A stretch of DNA of 57,954 bases from an uncultured Alphaproteobacteria bacterium (GTDB lineage: Bacteria > Pseudomonadota > Alphaproteobacteria > HIMB59): positions 1 to 57,954 of the forward strand of contig CACKOX010000008.1 in assembly GCA_902601865.1 (NCBI GenBank), written 5' to 3'. Shown here piece after piece: positions 1 through 9,149 of this stretch (position 1 is its first letter; each line of letters starts with the position of its first letter). The position numbers and the translations under genes were made by a program. The notes under the pieces are model-generated. The model was not told where the DNA came from and searched no databases. It saw only the letters and a list, made by a program, of their open reading frames with translations.

Positions 1-164
1 TTACATGGATCTAAAACTTCAGTGGCAATTTTTCCAGCTTCTTCTAAAACTGCCTCAACCAAGTCATCTGAAAATTCTTTGTAATCATCAACTTCTGATA
101 ATTTTTTTAAATCAATTATATTTTTGATTACAAAATTTAAATCTTTTATAGGTGCTTCATACAT
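1..164 (-). CDS. acyl-CoA dehydrogenase, N-terminal fragment (cut by window edge)
   Basis: Reading the minus strand from an ATG at 162-164 gives an open frame to the window edge that begins MYEAPIKDLNFVIKNI. A Y-x-A-P-x-x-D-x-x-F start is typical of the short N-terminal extension of the long (about 590 aa) FAD-dependent acyl-CoA dehydrogenases, the group that also holds the methylmercaptopropionyl-CoA dehydrogenase DmdC. Only about 54 residues are visible, so the substrate cannot be told. The start lies two bases after the alr stop codon on the same strand, so the two are probably co-transcribed. The family call rests on the N-terminal motif alone. Confidence 0.6.
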   Translation of the reverse strand, partial: MYEAPIKDLNFVIKNIIDLKKLSEVDDYKEFSDDLVEAVLEEAGKIATEVLDPC

Positions 165-166
165 TT

Positions 167-1258
167 TTAGAAATACACTCTACTCAGATTTCTTCCTAAA
201 GAAATAAGTATTTCGTGTTCATTAGTCTCAGTATCATATGCAATTTTCTCATATGATTGATTTATTCCGATTATTTCAACCGGCTTGCCCAAGTATAGTT
301 TTTTCATGGGCACTTTGGAGACATCAATAGTTATAAGATCCATTGACACCCTTCCTAAAACATTACAAGGAATTCCATCGATGAATACTTTACCTCTATT
401 ACTTCCACTTCTCAAATATCCATCGGAGTAACCAAAATCAATAGTTGCAATCTTTATTTTTTTATTTGTTTTGAATGTTTGGCTATATCCAATTGTTTGA
501 GATTTTTTTAAATCAGTTACTTGAAGGATCGGAGCATAGATACTCATAACTTGTTTAAGTTTATAATTTTTTTTATTAAAAGGATTAATCCCATAAAGAC
601 TTTTACCAGGTCTTACAAAATCTAAGTGATATTTTCTGTTTAAAAATATCCCAGCTGAATTGGCAATACTAAGTGGCTTATTAAATATCCTTTTAAATTG
701 CAAAAGGTTTTTTAATTGATTGTTACACTCGTTTTTATTTAGGTCATCTGCAGACGAAAAATGTGACATAACAAATTTTATTCTTTTAAAGTCAATATTA
801 TTTATATTTTCCTCTAAATTTTTAATTTGAAATCCTAATCTATTCATTCCGGTATCAATATGTAATACGTAATTTAATTTTTTCGATGATGTTTCAATAA
901 TATCTAATTGTTCAGGGCTATTGATTATTGGTATTATTTTTTTACTTTCTATCTCTTTGACATCATTTTTTTTAATAATGCCTGACAGTAGATAAATATT
1001 AATATTTTTATGATTTTCCCTGAGTCTTAAAGCATCGTCTAATCTAGCTACATAAAAATCATTACAATTACTCGTTTTTAAAATCTTACAACATTCTAAT
1101 AAGCCATGACCATAGCCATCACCCTTGATAACACTTATAACTTTGGATTTTCTTACATGTCTTTGAATTAGCTTGTAATTATAAGAGAGATTATCTTTGT
1201 TAATAAAAATAGATTTTTTGTTAATTTTACTGTCAATTTGGGACAAATTGTGTTTCAT
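167..1258 (-). CDS. alr: alanine racemase
   Basis: Cytoplasmic PLP enzyme that interconverts L- and D-alanine for peptidoglycan. The PLP lysine is K45 in VIKGDGYGHG; most homologues read KANAYGHG here, so the motif is slightly divergent. R140 in TGMNRLGF, the second catalytic base Y258 in the IGYSQTF segment, and the late GRVSMD motif are all present. The length of 363 aa is normal for the family. It lies upstream of the acyl-CoA dehydrogenase fragment on the minus strand and diverges from tmoX, with an 80-base gap that must hold both promoters. Confidence 0.93.
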   Translation of the reverse strand: MKHNLSQIDSKINKKSIFINKDNLSYNYKLIQRHVRKSKVISVIKGDGYGHGLLECCKILKTSNCNDFYVARLDDALRLRENHKNINIYLLSGIIKKNDVKEIESKKIIPIINSPEQLDIIETSSKKLNYVLHIDTGMNRLGFQIKNLEENINNIDFKRIKFVMSHFSSADDLNKNECNNQLKNLLQFKRIFNKPLSIANSAGIFLNRKYHLDFVRPGKSLYGINPFNKKNYKLKQVMSIYAPILQVTDLKKSQTIGYSQTFKTNKKIKIATIDFGYSDGYLRSGSNRGKVFIDGIPCNVLGRVSMDLITIDVSKVPMKKLYLGKPVEIIGINQSYEKIAYDTETNEHEILISLGRNLSRVYF

Positions 1259-1338
1259 AATCTGAAAAAATATACTTCAACCTTTATGGCAATTACCTTA
1301 TATTAGCTACACTATTATAATAGATAAAGGAGGAATAA

Positions 1339-2280
1339 ATGAAAAAATTTATTTCATTATTTTATGCTCTAGTCTTATTTGCTGGCTTAACTACTGTAGC
1401 CAAAGCAGCAGATCCGATTAGAATTCCAGTTTTAAACTGGTCTAGCCAAATCGTTATGGCAAATGTTATGAAACAATCTTTTGAAGAGCTTGGTTATGAT
1501 GTTGAGCTAGTTCCTGCAGAGTCAGCAACTAGATACGAAGCTGTAAGAGTTGGAGAATTACACGTTGCTCATGAAACATGGCAGTCAACAATGGCGAAAC
1601 CCTTTTACGAAGCAATGGACAAAGGTGGCCTAATTGATGCTGGTTCACACGCAGCTCCTACACTTGAAGATATGGGTGTACCTCAATGGGTTATAGATGA
1701 AAATCTTTGCCCAGGTCTTCCAAGTTGGGAAGCATTAAAATCTCCAGAATGCCAAGCTAACTTTGCAACACCTGACTCTGACGGAAAAGGAAGATGGTTA
1801 GAAGGCCCTTATGAGTGGCACACAGATGTTATGCCTAACAGACTTAAAGGTCTTGGCTTAGATGATCAGTGGATGGTTAAATTTGCAGGTAGTGCAGATG
1901 CACTATGGGCAGAATTAGCTGCAGCAAAAAAAGAAGGTAGAGGAACTGTGATCTTTAACTGGACACCAAACTTTACAGATGCTGAAGGATTTGTATTTAT
2001 TGAGTTCCCACCATTCTACCAAGGTTGTAGAATTGAAGATGGTGGTTCTGTTGAAACAACTGGTTGTGGTTCCCCAATTGGTTGGTTAAAAAAAGCAGCT
2101 CATATCAAATTCCCAATTACTCATACATCTGCATATAAATTCTACACAAAAATGGAATTTACATCAGGTAATATTGGTGAAATGGCTAACTATGTTGACA
2201 ATGGTGGTATGACTCACGCTGAGGCAGCTACTGCTTATATTGCTAATAACAGAGATCAAATCGATCTCTTTATGAATTAA
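1339..2280 (+). CDS. tmoX: periplasmic TMAO (glycine-betaine-type) ABC transporter binding protein
   Basis: OpuAC/ProX-family solute-binding protein, 313 aa, with an N-terminal signal peptide: KK, then a hydrophobic stretch, and cleavage near AKA at about residue 23. The family binds quaternary or methylated amines in a box of tryptophans. Candidate box residues include W34 (LNWSSQ) and W81 (HETWQS), with further tryptophans at PQWV and EWHTD. The ribosome site AAAGGAGGA lies just before the ATG, and a TATAAT box is at 1316-1321. The operon continues with ATPase, permease and TMAO demethylase, which makes TMAO the most likely ligand. Glycine betaine or proline remain possible from family membership alone. 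A strong hairpin follows the gene. Confidence 0.82.
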   Translation: MKKFISLFYALVLFAGLTTVAKAADPIRIPVLNWSSQIVMANVMKQSFEELGYDVELVPAESATRYEAVRVGELHVAHETWQSTMAKPFYEAMDKGGLIDAGSHAAPTLEDMGVPQWVIDENLCPGLPSWEALKSPECQANFATPDSDGKGRWLEGPYEWHTDVMPNRLKGLGLDDQWMVKFAGSADALWAELAAAKKEGRGTVIFNWTPNFTDAEGFVFIEFPPFYQGCRIEDGGSVETTGCGSPIGWLKKAAHIKFPITHTSAYKFYTKMEFTSGNIGEMANYVDNGGMTHAEAATAYIANNRDQIDLFMN

Positions 2281-2295
2281 TATAAAATCATTTAT

Positions 2296-2323
2296 AAACC
2301 CTCCCCTTTAAAAGGGAGGGTTT
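2296..2323 (+). terminator. hairpin between tmoX and tmoV
   Basis: A perfect 10-bp stem (AAACCCTCCC pairing with GGGAGGGTTT) closes on an 8-base A/T-rich loop just after the tmoX stop. The downstream bases are T-rich but not a clean T run. Between a binding-protein gene and its ATPase gene, such hairpins usually act as a partial terminator or as an RNA 3' stabiliser, raising binding-protein output over the membrane parts. This role is inferred from position. Confidence 0.65.
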
Positions 2324-2349
2324 AATCATAAATTTTTGATAGGTAATTT

Positions 2350-3366
2350 ATGTCACCCACAATAAGCTGTAATTCTGTTTATAAAATTTTTGGCAACAAT
2401 GCCAACAAACTACTTGTTGACTCTAATGGCTCAGTTGATGCAAAGAAATTTCAAGAGGCTGGGTGTATAGTTGGAGTTAATAATGCTTCTTTTGATGTAG
2501 ACAAAGGAGAAATGTTAGTGGTTATGGGTTTATCTGGCTCAGGTAAATCAACGCTTTTAAGATGTATTTCAAGGTTAACTGATGCCACTGCAGGAAAAAT
2601 ATTAATTGATGGCGAAGACATATGTTTAATGAACAATAAACAATTAGTGGAGTTAAGAAGAGAAAAAATGGGGATGGTATTTCAAAACTTTGCTTTACTT
2701 CCTCATAAAACAGTTATCGAAAATATTGCTTTCCCTCTTCAGGTTAAAGGAATTAGTACAGAAAATAGTATGTATAAGGCTCTAGAGATGGTCGAACTAG
2801 TAGGGCTTAAAGGAAGAGAGAATTATTTTCCAAGAGAATTATCAGGTGGTCAACAACAAAGAGTTGGCATAGCTAGATCCTTAGCTGTAGAACCTGATAT
2901 ATGGTTTTTAGACGAACCTTTTTCAGCCCTAGATCCGTTGATTAGAAAAGAAATGCAGGATGAATTCTTAAGACTCCAAGGAGTATTAAATAAGACAATT
3001 ATGTTTGTCACTCATGACTTTGATGAAGCTTTAAGATTAGCTGATAGGATTGCTATTATGAAAGATGGCATAATAGAACAACTTGATACCCCAGGTAATA
3101 TTGTATTAAACCCAGCAACAGATTATGTCAAAAAATTTACTGAAGATGTCCCAAGAGAAAAAGTTCTAAAAATTGAATCTATAATGGACCCACAAGATCC
3201 TAATGGTTCAAGCTCTATAGCTGTCTCTAAAGATGATATAATTGAGAAAGTTGCTGAACAAATTTTAAATAGTAAAGAAATAATTAATGTTACTAATCCT
3301 AAAGATAATTCAGTTGTAGGATCAATCAACCCCGCAAAGGTTATAAAAGTTTTATTTGGTGGATAA
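2350..3366 (+). CDS. tmoV: TMAO ABC transporter ATP-binding subunit
   Basis: ProV/OpuAA-type ATPase of 338 aa. Walker A GLSGSGKST is at 60-68, the Q-loop at about Q112, the signature LSGGQQQR at 164-171, Walker B and catalytic glutamate in IWFLDE ending at E189, and the switch histidine in FVTHDFDEA. After the ATPase core, about 80 residues take the place where ProV proteins carry regulatory CBS domains. The stop overlaps the start of the permease gene by 11 bases, so translation is probably coupled. It energises uptake of the TmoX ligand. The TMAO assignment comes from the adjacent tdm and nearby tmm. Confidence 0.82.
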   Translation: MSPTISCNSVYKIFGNNANKLLVDSNGSVDAKKFQEAGCIVGVNNASFDVDKGEMLVVMGLSGSGKSTLLRCISRLTDATAGKILIDGEDICLMNNKQLVELRREKMGMVFQNFALLPHKTVIENIAFPLQVKGISTENSMYKALEMVELVGLKGRENYFPRELSGGQQQRVGIARSLAVEPDIWFLDEPFSALDPLIRKEMQDEFLRLQGVLNKTIMFVTHDFDEALRLADRIAIMKDGIIEQLDTPGNIVLNPATDYVKKFTEDVPREKVLKIESIMDPQDPNGSSSIAVSKDDIIEKVAEQILNSKEIINVTNPKDNSVVGSINPAKVIKVLFGG

Positions 3367-5431
3367 GAATTATATTGAAATTATAAAAAACTCTAAGCCA
3401 GCTCAATTTGGCTTACTTTTAATTCTTTTTCTAATTCTTTATAATTTTATACCTCAAAACGATAGTAATTATTTGTGGAGATTACCCTCGTTACTAAAAG
3501 GCATACCGCTTTGGATTAATAATGTTATTTTTAATGCTCTATACGAATGGTTTCCTCTTAAGGTATGGGATCCAGTTTTCGAAATGTATGAGGAAAAAGC
3601 TGCTTTTAGAGAGTTTACAAAGGCAGTTTCTCAGGGACTTCTATTTTTAATCACTTTTGTAAGAGAAATTATTTTAGGTGGAGACAAAATTATCGATGTG
3701 TTTGTCAGTGACTCTTGGTTGAAAGAAAATGATTGGTTAACTTGGCCTGCACTTCCTTGGACAGCTACTACTGTTGGTGCTTTTTTATTAGGATACAAGC
3801 TAAATGGACTAAGGCTCGGGCTTCTTGGAGGAATAGGAGCGCTTTATGTTTCTGTATTTGGTAACTATGTCCCCTCTATTCAAACGTTATCATTTGTTCT
3901 TATAACAACGCCTATTTGTTTTGTTTTAGGACTTTCATTTGGTATCTGGGGTTACTTAGATAAAAAAGTAGAGACTGCTCTTCAACCAGTGCTGAATGTA
4001 ATGCAGACTATGCCTCAATTTGCTTATTTGGTCCCAATAATTGCATTATTTGGTCTTGGCGATCATGCCGGATCTATTGCTACAATTATTATCGCTACTC
4101 CACCCATGATCAGAAACACGATATTGGGTTTAAAACGAATTTCACCCGAAGTTGTTGAAGCTGGACTAATGAGTGGATGTACAAAATCCCAACTGCTTTT
4201 TCAAGTTTTAATTCCAACTGCAAGAAGAGATATTTTAAATGGAGTAAACACTGTAATTATGCAATGCCTTGCAATGGTTGTGATTGCATCTTTTGTTGGT
4301 GCCAAAGGTTTAGGATTAAACTTAAAAATAGCCTTAAATAGTTTAAAGATTGGAAAAGCAGCTGAGGCTGGTTTATGTATTGTTATAATTGCTGTTATAC
4401 TAGATAGATTTACTAAAGCATGGGCTAACAAACAAAAAGATTATTTTGCAAATTTAACATTTATTCAAAGGCATAAATTTTTAATTATTTTTGCATTTTC
4501 AGTCCTAATATTTTCAATAGTCGCTTTCATTGCTAATGGATATTTTGATAAAATTAATTATCTTTATATTATCCCAATAGAAAAGGGATTAACTATTGCT
4601 CATTATATAGATGGTGCTGTTGACTGGGTCTGGGAAACATTTTTTTATTCACTTAATTCTTTTAATAAATTTTTATTAACTCAGGTTTTGGGTCCAATGA
4701 AACATGCTTACTTGGGCATGCCAGTAGTTGCAACTTTTACATTAGCTATGGGTGCCGCTTATATTGTTGGTAATATTAGAACAGCTTTAATTGTTGGTGG
4801 TATGCTTTTATTTATTGCATTGTCAGAGTATTGGGACAGAGCTTTAATCACAATGTATATGGGCTCATTTGCTGTCATTATGGCTTCATTAAATGGAATA
4901 ATATTAGGTTCTATTTTTGGCAGAACTGAGAGAGGTTCCCAAATACTTCTATCAATTTGTGATTTCTTTGAGACATTCCCTTCATTTGTTTATTTAATTC
5001 CCGTGATATTTTTATTTAATATTACAGACACATCCGTTCTCATTGCAGCTATTGTTTATGCTACTGTTCCAGCAACTAGGTATACTGTTTGGGGGATGAA
5101 GAGTGTCCCTCTCTCTTTACATGAAGCGGGCACTATGTCAGGTGTTTCACCTCTTCAAAGATGGACAAATATAGAAATACCGATTGCATTCCCAACAGTA
5201 ATGCTTGGTGTTAATCAAACAGTAGTTTTTTCACTCCAAATGGTCATTCTTGGAGCATTGATCGGAACAGAGGATCTTGGCCAAATTATTTTTGGAGCTC
5301 TATCAAGAACTAAAGATGGAGCGGGCGTGGCTCTCACATTAGGTGTATTTGTATCTCTCATAGCTATATCTGTTGATGTTATTGTAAGAAATTGGGCAGA
5401 GGAAAGAAAAAAAGCTCTAGGTCTTAACTAA
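3356..5431 (+). CDS. tmoW: TMAO ABC transporter permease, fused double-module
   Basis: Inner-membrane permease of 691 aa made of two ProW-like transmembrane modules in one chain. Each carries an EAA-type coupling loop: EAGLMSG near residue 266 and EAGTMSG near residue 588, each followed by the typical IP pair. A canonical ProW has one module and works as a dimer, so this protein alone can supply both halves of the channel. The TmoW proteins I know of from marine alphaproteobacteria are similarly long. The start is TTG at 3356 (or the next codon, GTG), inside the end of tmoV. The tdm start follows three bases after the stop. Confidence 0.8.
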   Translation: MVDKNYIEIIKNSKPAQFGLLLILFLILYNFIPQNDSNYLWRLPSLLKGIPLWINNVIFNALYEWFPLKVWDPVFEMYEEKAAFREFTKAVSQGLLFLITFVREIILGGDKIIDVFVSDSWLKENDWLTWPALPWTATTVGAFLLGYKLNGLRLGLLGGIGALYVSVFGNYVPSIQTLSFVLITTPICFVLGLSFGIWGYLDKKVETALQPVLNVMQTMPQFAYLVPIIALFGLGDHAGSIATIIIATPPMIRNTILGLKRISPEVVEAGLMSGCTKSQLLFQVLIPTARRDILNGVNTVIMQCLAMVVIASFVGAKGLGLNLKIALNSLKIGKAAEAGLCIVIIAVILDRFTKAWANKQKDYFANLTFIQRHKFLIIFAFSVLIFSIVAFIANGYFDKINYLYIIPIEKGLTIAHYIDGAVDWVWETFFYSLNSFNKFLLTQVLGPMKHAYLGMPVVATFTLAMGAAYIVGNIRTALIVGGMLLFIALSEYWDRALITMYMGSFAVIMASLNGIILGSIFGRTERGSQILLSICDFFETFPSFVYLIPVIFLFNITDTSVLIAAIVYATVPATRYTVWGMKSVPLSLHEAGTMSGVSPLQRWTNIEIPIAFPTVMLGVNQTVVFSLQMVILGALIGTEDLGQIIFGALSRTKDGAGVALTLGVFVSLIAISVDVIVRNWAEERKKALGLN

Positions 5432-5434
5432 ATT

Positions 5435-7786
5435 ATGATTATACCCAGAATTACAAACCCTTATGAGCCAGGACTACCTGCACTGGGAGATGATCTTGAA
5501 AATTATTTAGTAACAGGCGGGGGTTCAATAACTCTAAAATTAGAGCCCGATGATAAAATTAAAATTATTAATTTAGAGGGCCAACAACAGGCTGAGTTAG
5601 TATGCTTTAGTTCAAAAAAATTATGTGACTTATCTCCACTTAGTTTAAAACATGAACATCAAGGAGATTTAACAAAAAAAATTTTAGTTAGTGAGGATGA
5701 GTCAGCTAAAATAGCAAGAACAAAATTAAAAAAACTTGGATATGAAGTAGAGTCTATTAATAAATCAATTTTAGTTTTCTCTAATAACTGTTTAGCAAAT
5801 TCTATTGAAGAATTTACTTCCAATGACTCTGCTGTATGTATAATTTCAGCTCCAGGTGAGAGTGAAATAACTCATGGGAATTACCCCTCATCTGAACTTC
5901 GAGTAATTGTTCAAAGATCTAATAAGCGTCAGGAAGGAGAGTTTCTATTACCTGATCCTCTAATGGATCCAGTAGAGGAAATATTTGTAAAGCGCTACAC
6001 AGCTATGTCTTATGAGGTTCAAGAGGGTGATTATATTCAGATCATTGATGTCTATGGGAGACAGTGCTCAGACTTTATGGCTTTCGATGCAAAAAAACTT
6101 CAAAAGGGCCACGAGCTTGCAATTGATACCACTAACAGTCGGTATTTAATGGGAAGTGCTTATCCTTTGCCAGGCCTTCACTCAAAATACTACGATGAAA
6201 ATCAATTCCCAATGATTGAAGTTTATCGAGATACGGTTGGACGCCATGACACTTTTGGAACAGCGTGTACTTCAAAATTTTATGATGATTTAGGATATTT
6301 TGGCCATCCAAATTGTTCTGATAATTTTAATTATGTATTAGATAAATTTACTCTTAGAAAAAGATTAGGCTGGAATGCGATTAACCTTTTTTACAATACG
6401 GCAATTGATGCAAATAATGCTCTTATATTTGATGAACCTTGGTCCAGACCTGGTGATTATGTCTTGTTCAAGGCGCTAAAAAACCTTGTCTGTGTTTCAT
6501 CAGCATGCCCAGATGACGTTGACGCAGCTAATGGATGGAATCCTACTGATATTTTTGTTAGAGTCTACAGACCCAATAAGCATTTTAGTAAAGGAGTTGC
6601 ATATAGAATGAAAGCAGACTCAGAACCAAAATTAACTAAAGAGACTGGTTTTCACCCAAGAGTTTCTAATTTAACTGAAAATATAATTGAATATAAGGGT
6701 TTCTGGTTAGCTTCAAATTATAACAATCATGGAGCCCTTCAAGAATATGAGGCTTGCAGAGAAAGAGCCATTATCATGGATTTATCTGCACTAAGAAAGT
6801 TTGAAGTAAGTGGGCCAGATGCAGAAGAATTACTCCAAAGAACTTGTACACGAAATATTAGGAAATTATCTGTAGGACAAGTTGTTTACACAGCGATGTG
6901 TTATGACCACGGTGGTATGTTGGATGATGGAACAGTTTTTAAAATGACAGATGATAATTTTAGATGGATCTGTGGAGATGAATATTGTGGAGAGTGGCTA
7001 CGCTCTAAAGCCAAGGAATTTAATTTAAAAGTTTGGGTTAAGTCTTCCACTGACAATCTTCATAATGTCTCTGTTCAAGGTCCTAAAAGTAGAGAAATAT
7101 TAAATAAAATAATTTGGACTCCTCCTCATCAGACCCCACTGAATGATTTAGAATGGTTTAGATTTACAATTGCTAGATTAAAAACTTTAGATGGTATACC
7201 TTTGATGGTTTCAAGAACTGGTTACACAGGGGAGCTTGGGTATGAAATTTTCTGTCATCCTAGTAAAGCGACAGAGGTTTGGGATGCAGTCATGGAGGCA
7301 GGAAAAGAATTTGATATAACACCAATGGGTTTAGATGCTCTCGACTTGGTCAGAGTGGAAGCAGGATTAATTTTTGCAAATTATGAATTCGATGACCAAA
7401 CTGATCCCTTTGAAGCGGGAATAGGTTTTACTGTTCCCCTAAAGTCAAAAGAGGATGATTTTATAGGTAAAGAATCTTTGATTGAAAGAAAAGCTAACCC
7501 ACAAAGAAAATTAGTGGGATTGGAAATTGAAGGAAATGAAATCTGTGGCCACGGTGATTGTGTTCATCCCTCAAATGATGGAAGAGAGCAAGTTGGCGTT
7601 ATTACCAGTGGTATGAAATCACCGGTTTTAAATAAAAATATAGCCTTGTGTCGAATGAATATTAAATATTGTGAACTTGATACGGAAGTTGAAATTGGAA
7701 AGTTGGATGGACATCAAAAAAGAATAAAAGCTAAAGTTGTAAATTTTCCATTCTATGACCCGACTAAATCAAGAGTAAAATCTTAA
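5435..7786 (+). CDS. tdm: trimethylamine-N-oxide demethylase
   Basis: Cytoplasmic enzyme of 783 aa converting TMAO to dimethylamine and formaldehyde, the latter taken up by tetrahydrofolate. The N-terminal half (to about 400) is a DUF1989 region and the C-terminal half (about 410-780) is a GcvT-type folate-binding module with SRTGYTGELGYEIF. Zinc-ligand candidates are C278, C294 and C358; the spacings of 16 and 64 residues equal those I recall for the zinc cysteines of Methylocella Tdm. The first 160 residues look like an extra partial DUF1989-like segment. It follows tmoW by three bases, in line with import followed by demethylation. Confidence 0.88.
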   Translation: MIIPRITNPYEPGLPALGDDLENYLVTGGGSITLKLEPDDKIKIINLEGQQQAELVCFSSKKLCDLSPLSLKHEHQGDLTKKILVSEDESAKIARTKLKKLGYEVESINKSILVFSNNCLANSIEEFTSNDSAVCIISAPGESEITHGNYPSSELRVIVQRSNKRQEGEFLLPDPLMDPVEEIFVKRYTAMSYEVQEGDYIQIIDVYGRQCSDFMAFDAKKLQKGHELAIDTTNSRYLMGSAYPLPGLHSKYYDENQFPMIEVYRDTVGRHDTFGTACTSKFYDDLGYFGHPNCSDNFNYVLDKFTLRKRLGWNAINLFYNTAIDANNALIFDEPWSRPGDYVLFKALKNLVCVSSACPDDVDAANGWNPTDIFVRVYRPNKHFSKGVAYRMKADSEPKLTKETGFHPRVSNLTENIIEYKGFWLASNYNNHGALQEYEACRERAIIMDLSALRKFEVSGPDAEELLQRTCTRNIRKLSVGQVVYTAMCYDHGGMLDDGTVFKMTDDNFRWICGDEYCGEWLRSKAKEFNLKVWVKSSTDNLHNVSVQGPKSREILNKIIWTPPHQTPLNDLEWFRFTIARLKTLDGIPLMVSRTGYTGELGYEIFCHPSKATEVWDAVMEAGKEFDITPMGLDALDLVRVEAGLIFANYEFDDQTDPFEAGIGFTVPLKSKEDDFIGKESLIERKANPQRKLVGLEIEGNEICGHGDCVHPSNDGREQVGVITSGMKSPVLNKNIALCRMNIKYCELDTEVEIGKLDGHQKRIKAKVVNFPFYDPTKSRVKS

Positions 7787-7804
7787 TTTTTAGTTTCATA
7801 AATA

Positions 7805-8971
7805 ATGACTTCAGTTTTTTTAGATAAATCAGTATCTCTGCCTATAAGCATTAATAGATTTGATAAAGGGCCATATTTTGATTTTTATCATCAAAAAGGC
7901 AACACCTATGGTGTTTATGCTGATCGTTATTTTCCAATTTCTGTTGGAAATAATGTTGAATCAGCTTACTGGAGCCTTAGAAGAAAAGCTGTTATGTATG
8001 ACGTTCCTGAAAAACCAATCCAAATTGAAGGACCACAAGCTCCAGAGTATTTAGATAAAATCTTCAGTCGAAAAATATCCGATATGAAAGTGGGTCGAGG
8101 AAAGTATGCAATTGCTTGCTATGAGAACGGAGGAATTTTTATTGACGGCGTTTTTTTTAGATTAGAAGAAAATAAATTTTGGTACGTCCAACCAGATGGC
8201 CATCTTCAAACATGGTTAAAAGCACACCAAGAAAACTATAATGTAAAAATTTCAGATCCAAATTCTAGAGTTATTCAAATTCAAGGACCAATATCTAAAG
8301 ATATAATCATTCAATTAACTAATGGTTCAATAGATGACAACTTCAAGTATTATCATTCAGGTTATTTTAAAATAGCAAATCAGAGTGTCTATATTTCAAG
8401 AACAGGATGGACTTCAGAGTTGGGCTTTGAAATTTATACTCTAGGATCAGATACAAATTACAAAAAAATTTGGGACACTATTAATGAAATTGGTAAACCA
8501 ATGGGTATGATTTTTGATGGATTAGAGTCCATGGATATTAGAAGAATAGAAGCTGGAATACTAGACAACAACACAGACTTTGATCAATCTATGAATCCTT
8601 ACGATGCTGGTCTTGGTTCATTAGTAGATCTAAGCAAAGATAATTTTATTGGTAAAAAAGCACTAGAGTCTTTTGAAAAAAAAAATGAGAAAAAACTATA
8701 TGGAATAACTTCTGAAAAACCAATCGTTCATCGATCAAATGTATATCTAACTCAAACTCAAAAAGTTGGCTATTTAAGTGCTTGTACTTGGTCACCCACT
8801 TTAAATAAATTTGTTGGTTATGTAAGATTTGATCACGCTAATAATTGGAAAGAACATGAAGTGAAGGTTGAAGATGTTAATGGTAATCTATTAGAGTGTG
8901 AAATAGTAGATTTACCTTTCTATGATAAAGAAAAATTAATTCCCAAGGGCTTAGATAAAAATATTCCCTAG
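7805..8971 (+). CDS. GcvT/DmdA-like folate-dependent aminomethyltransferase family protein
   Basis: 388 aa with the full GcvT fold. Family landmarks include IQIEGPQAPEYLDKI near 75, IQIQGPISKDI near 158, SRTGWTSELGFEIY near 200, and R-R-I-E-A-G-I near 243, where GcvT and DmdA have RVEAG. It is related to, but not clearly, DMSP demethylase DmdA: it lacks the DmdA-like N-terminus and I cannot confirm substrate residues. As the last gene of the tmoXVW-tdm operon, 18 bases after tdm, it probably handles a methyl or C1 group from a methylated amine. True substrate unknown. Its stop codon overlaps the opposing small gene in a shared CTAG. Confidence 0.7.
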   Translation: MTSVFLDKSVSLPISINRFDKGPYFDFYHQKGNTYGVYADRYFPISVGNNVESAYWSLRRKAVMYDVPEKPIQIEGPQAPEYLDKIFSRKISDMKVGRGKYAIACYENGGIFIDGVFFRLEENKFWYVQPDGHLQTWLKAHQENYNVKISDPNSRVIQIQGPISKDIIIQLTNGSIDDNFKYYHSGYFKIANQSVYISRTGWTSELGFEIYTLGSDTNYKKIWDTINEIGKPMGMIFDGLESMDIRRIEAGILDNNTDFDQSMNPYDAGLGSLVDLSKDNFIGKKALESFEKKNEKKLYGITSEKPIVHRSNVYLTQTQKVGYLSACTWSPTLNKFVGYVRFDHANNWKEHEVKVEDVNGNLLECEIVDLPFYDKEKLIPKGLDKNIP

Positions 8972-9141
8972 TCTTTATTTTTATCCTTTCTAAAGAAGGG
9001 AATTAAAAAAACAAAGCACGCAACGAAGAAAAATAAACTACCAAACATCGCCCAAAAACTCCCAATACTGGAAATAATAAATCCAACTGCAGAAATTATA
9101 AACAAAATCCAACCAATAAAATTGAGGGTTTTATTGGACAT
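8968..9141 (-). CDS. small two-helix membrane protein next to tmm
   Basis: A 57-aa frame starting MSNKTLNFIGWILF, with two hydrophobic stretches (about 7-25 and 27-50) and a charged tail FRKDKNKD. It begins eight bases after the tmm stop on the same strand and fills the space to the opposing gene, overlapping that gene's stop by four bases. There is no obvious Shine-Dalgarno site, so it may be translated by coupling to tmm. No family recognised. The tight fit and clean membrane profile argue that it is real. Confidence 0.55.
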   Translation of the reverse strand: MSNKTLNFIGWILFIISAVGFIISSIGSFWAMFGSLFFFVACFVFLIPFFRKDKNKD

Positions 9142-9149
9142 TTGTTTAG

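Noticed and set aside
1339-5431. Glycine betaine/proline transporter proXVW
   Set aside because: Family-level match only; the adjoining tdm and tmm genes favour TMAO. Not excluded.
7792-7808. GTTTCATAAATAATGAC before the GcvT-like gene, resembling an IclR site
   Set aside because: Only the left half matches the GTTTCA-N5-TGAAAC palindrome; the right half does not, and it lies inside an operon.
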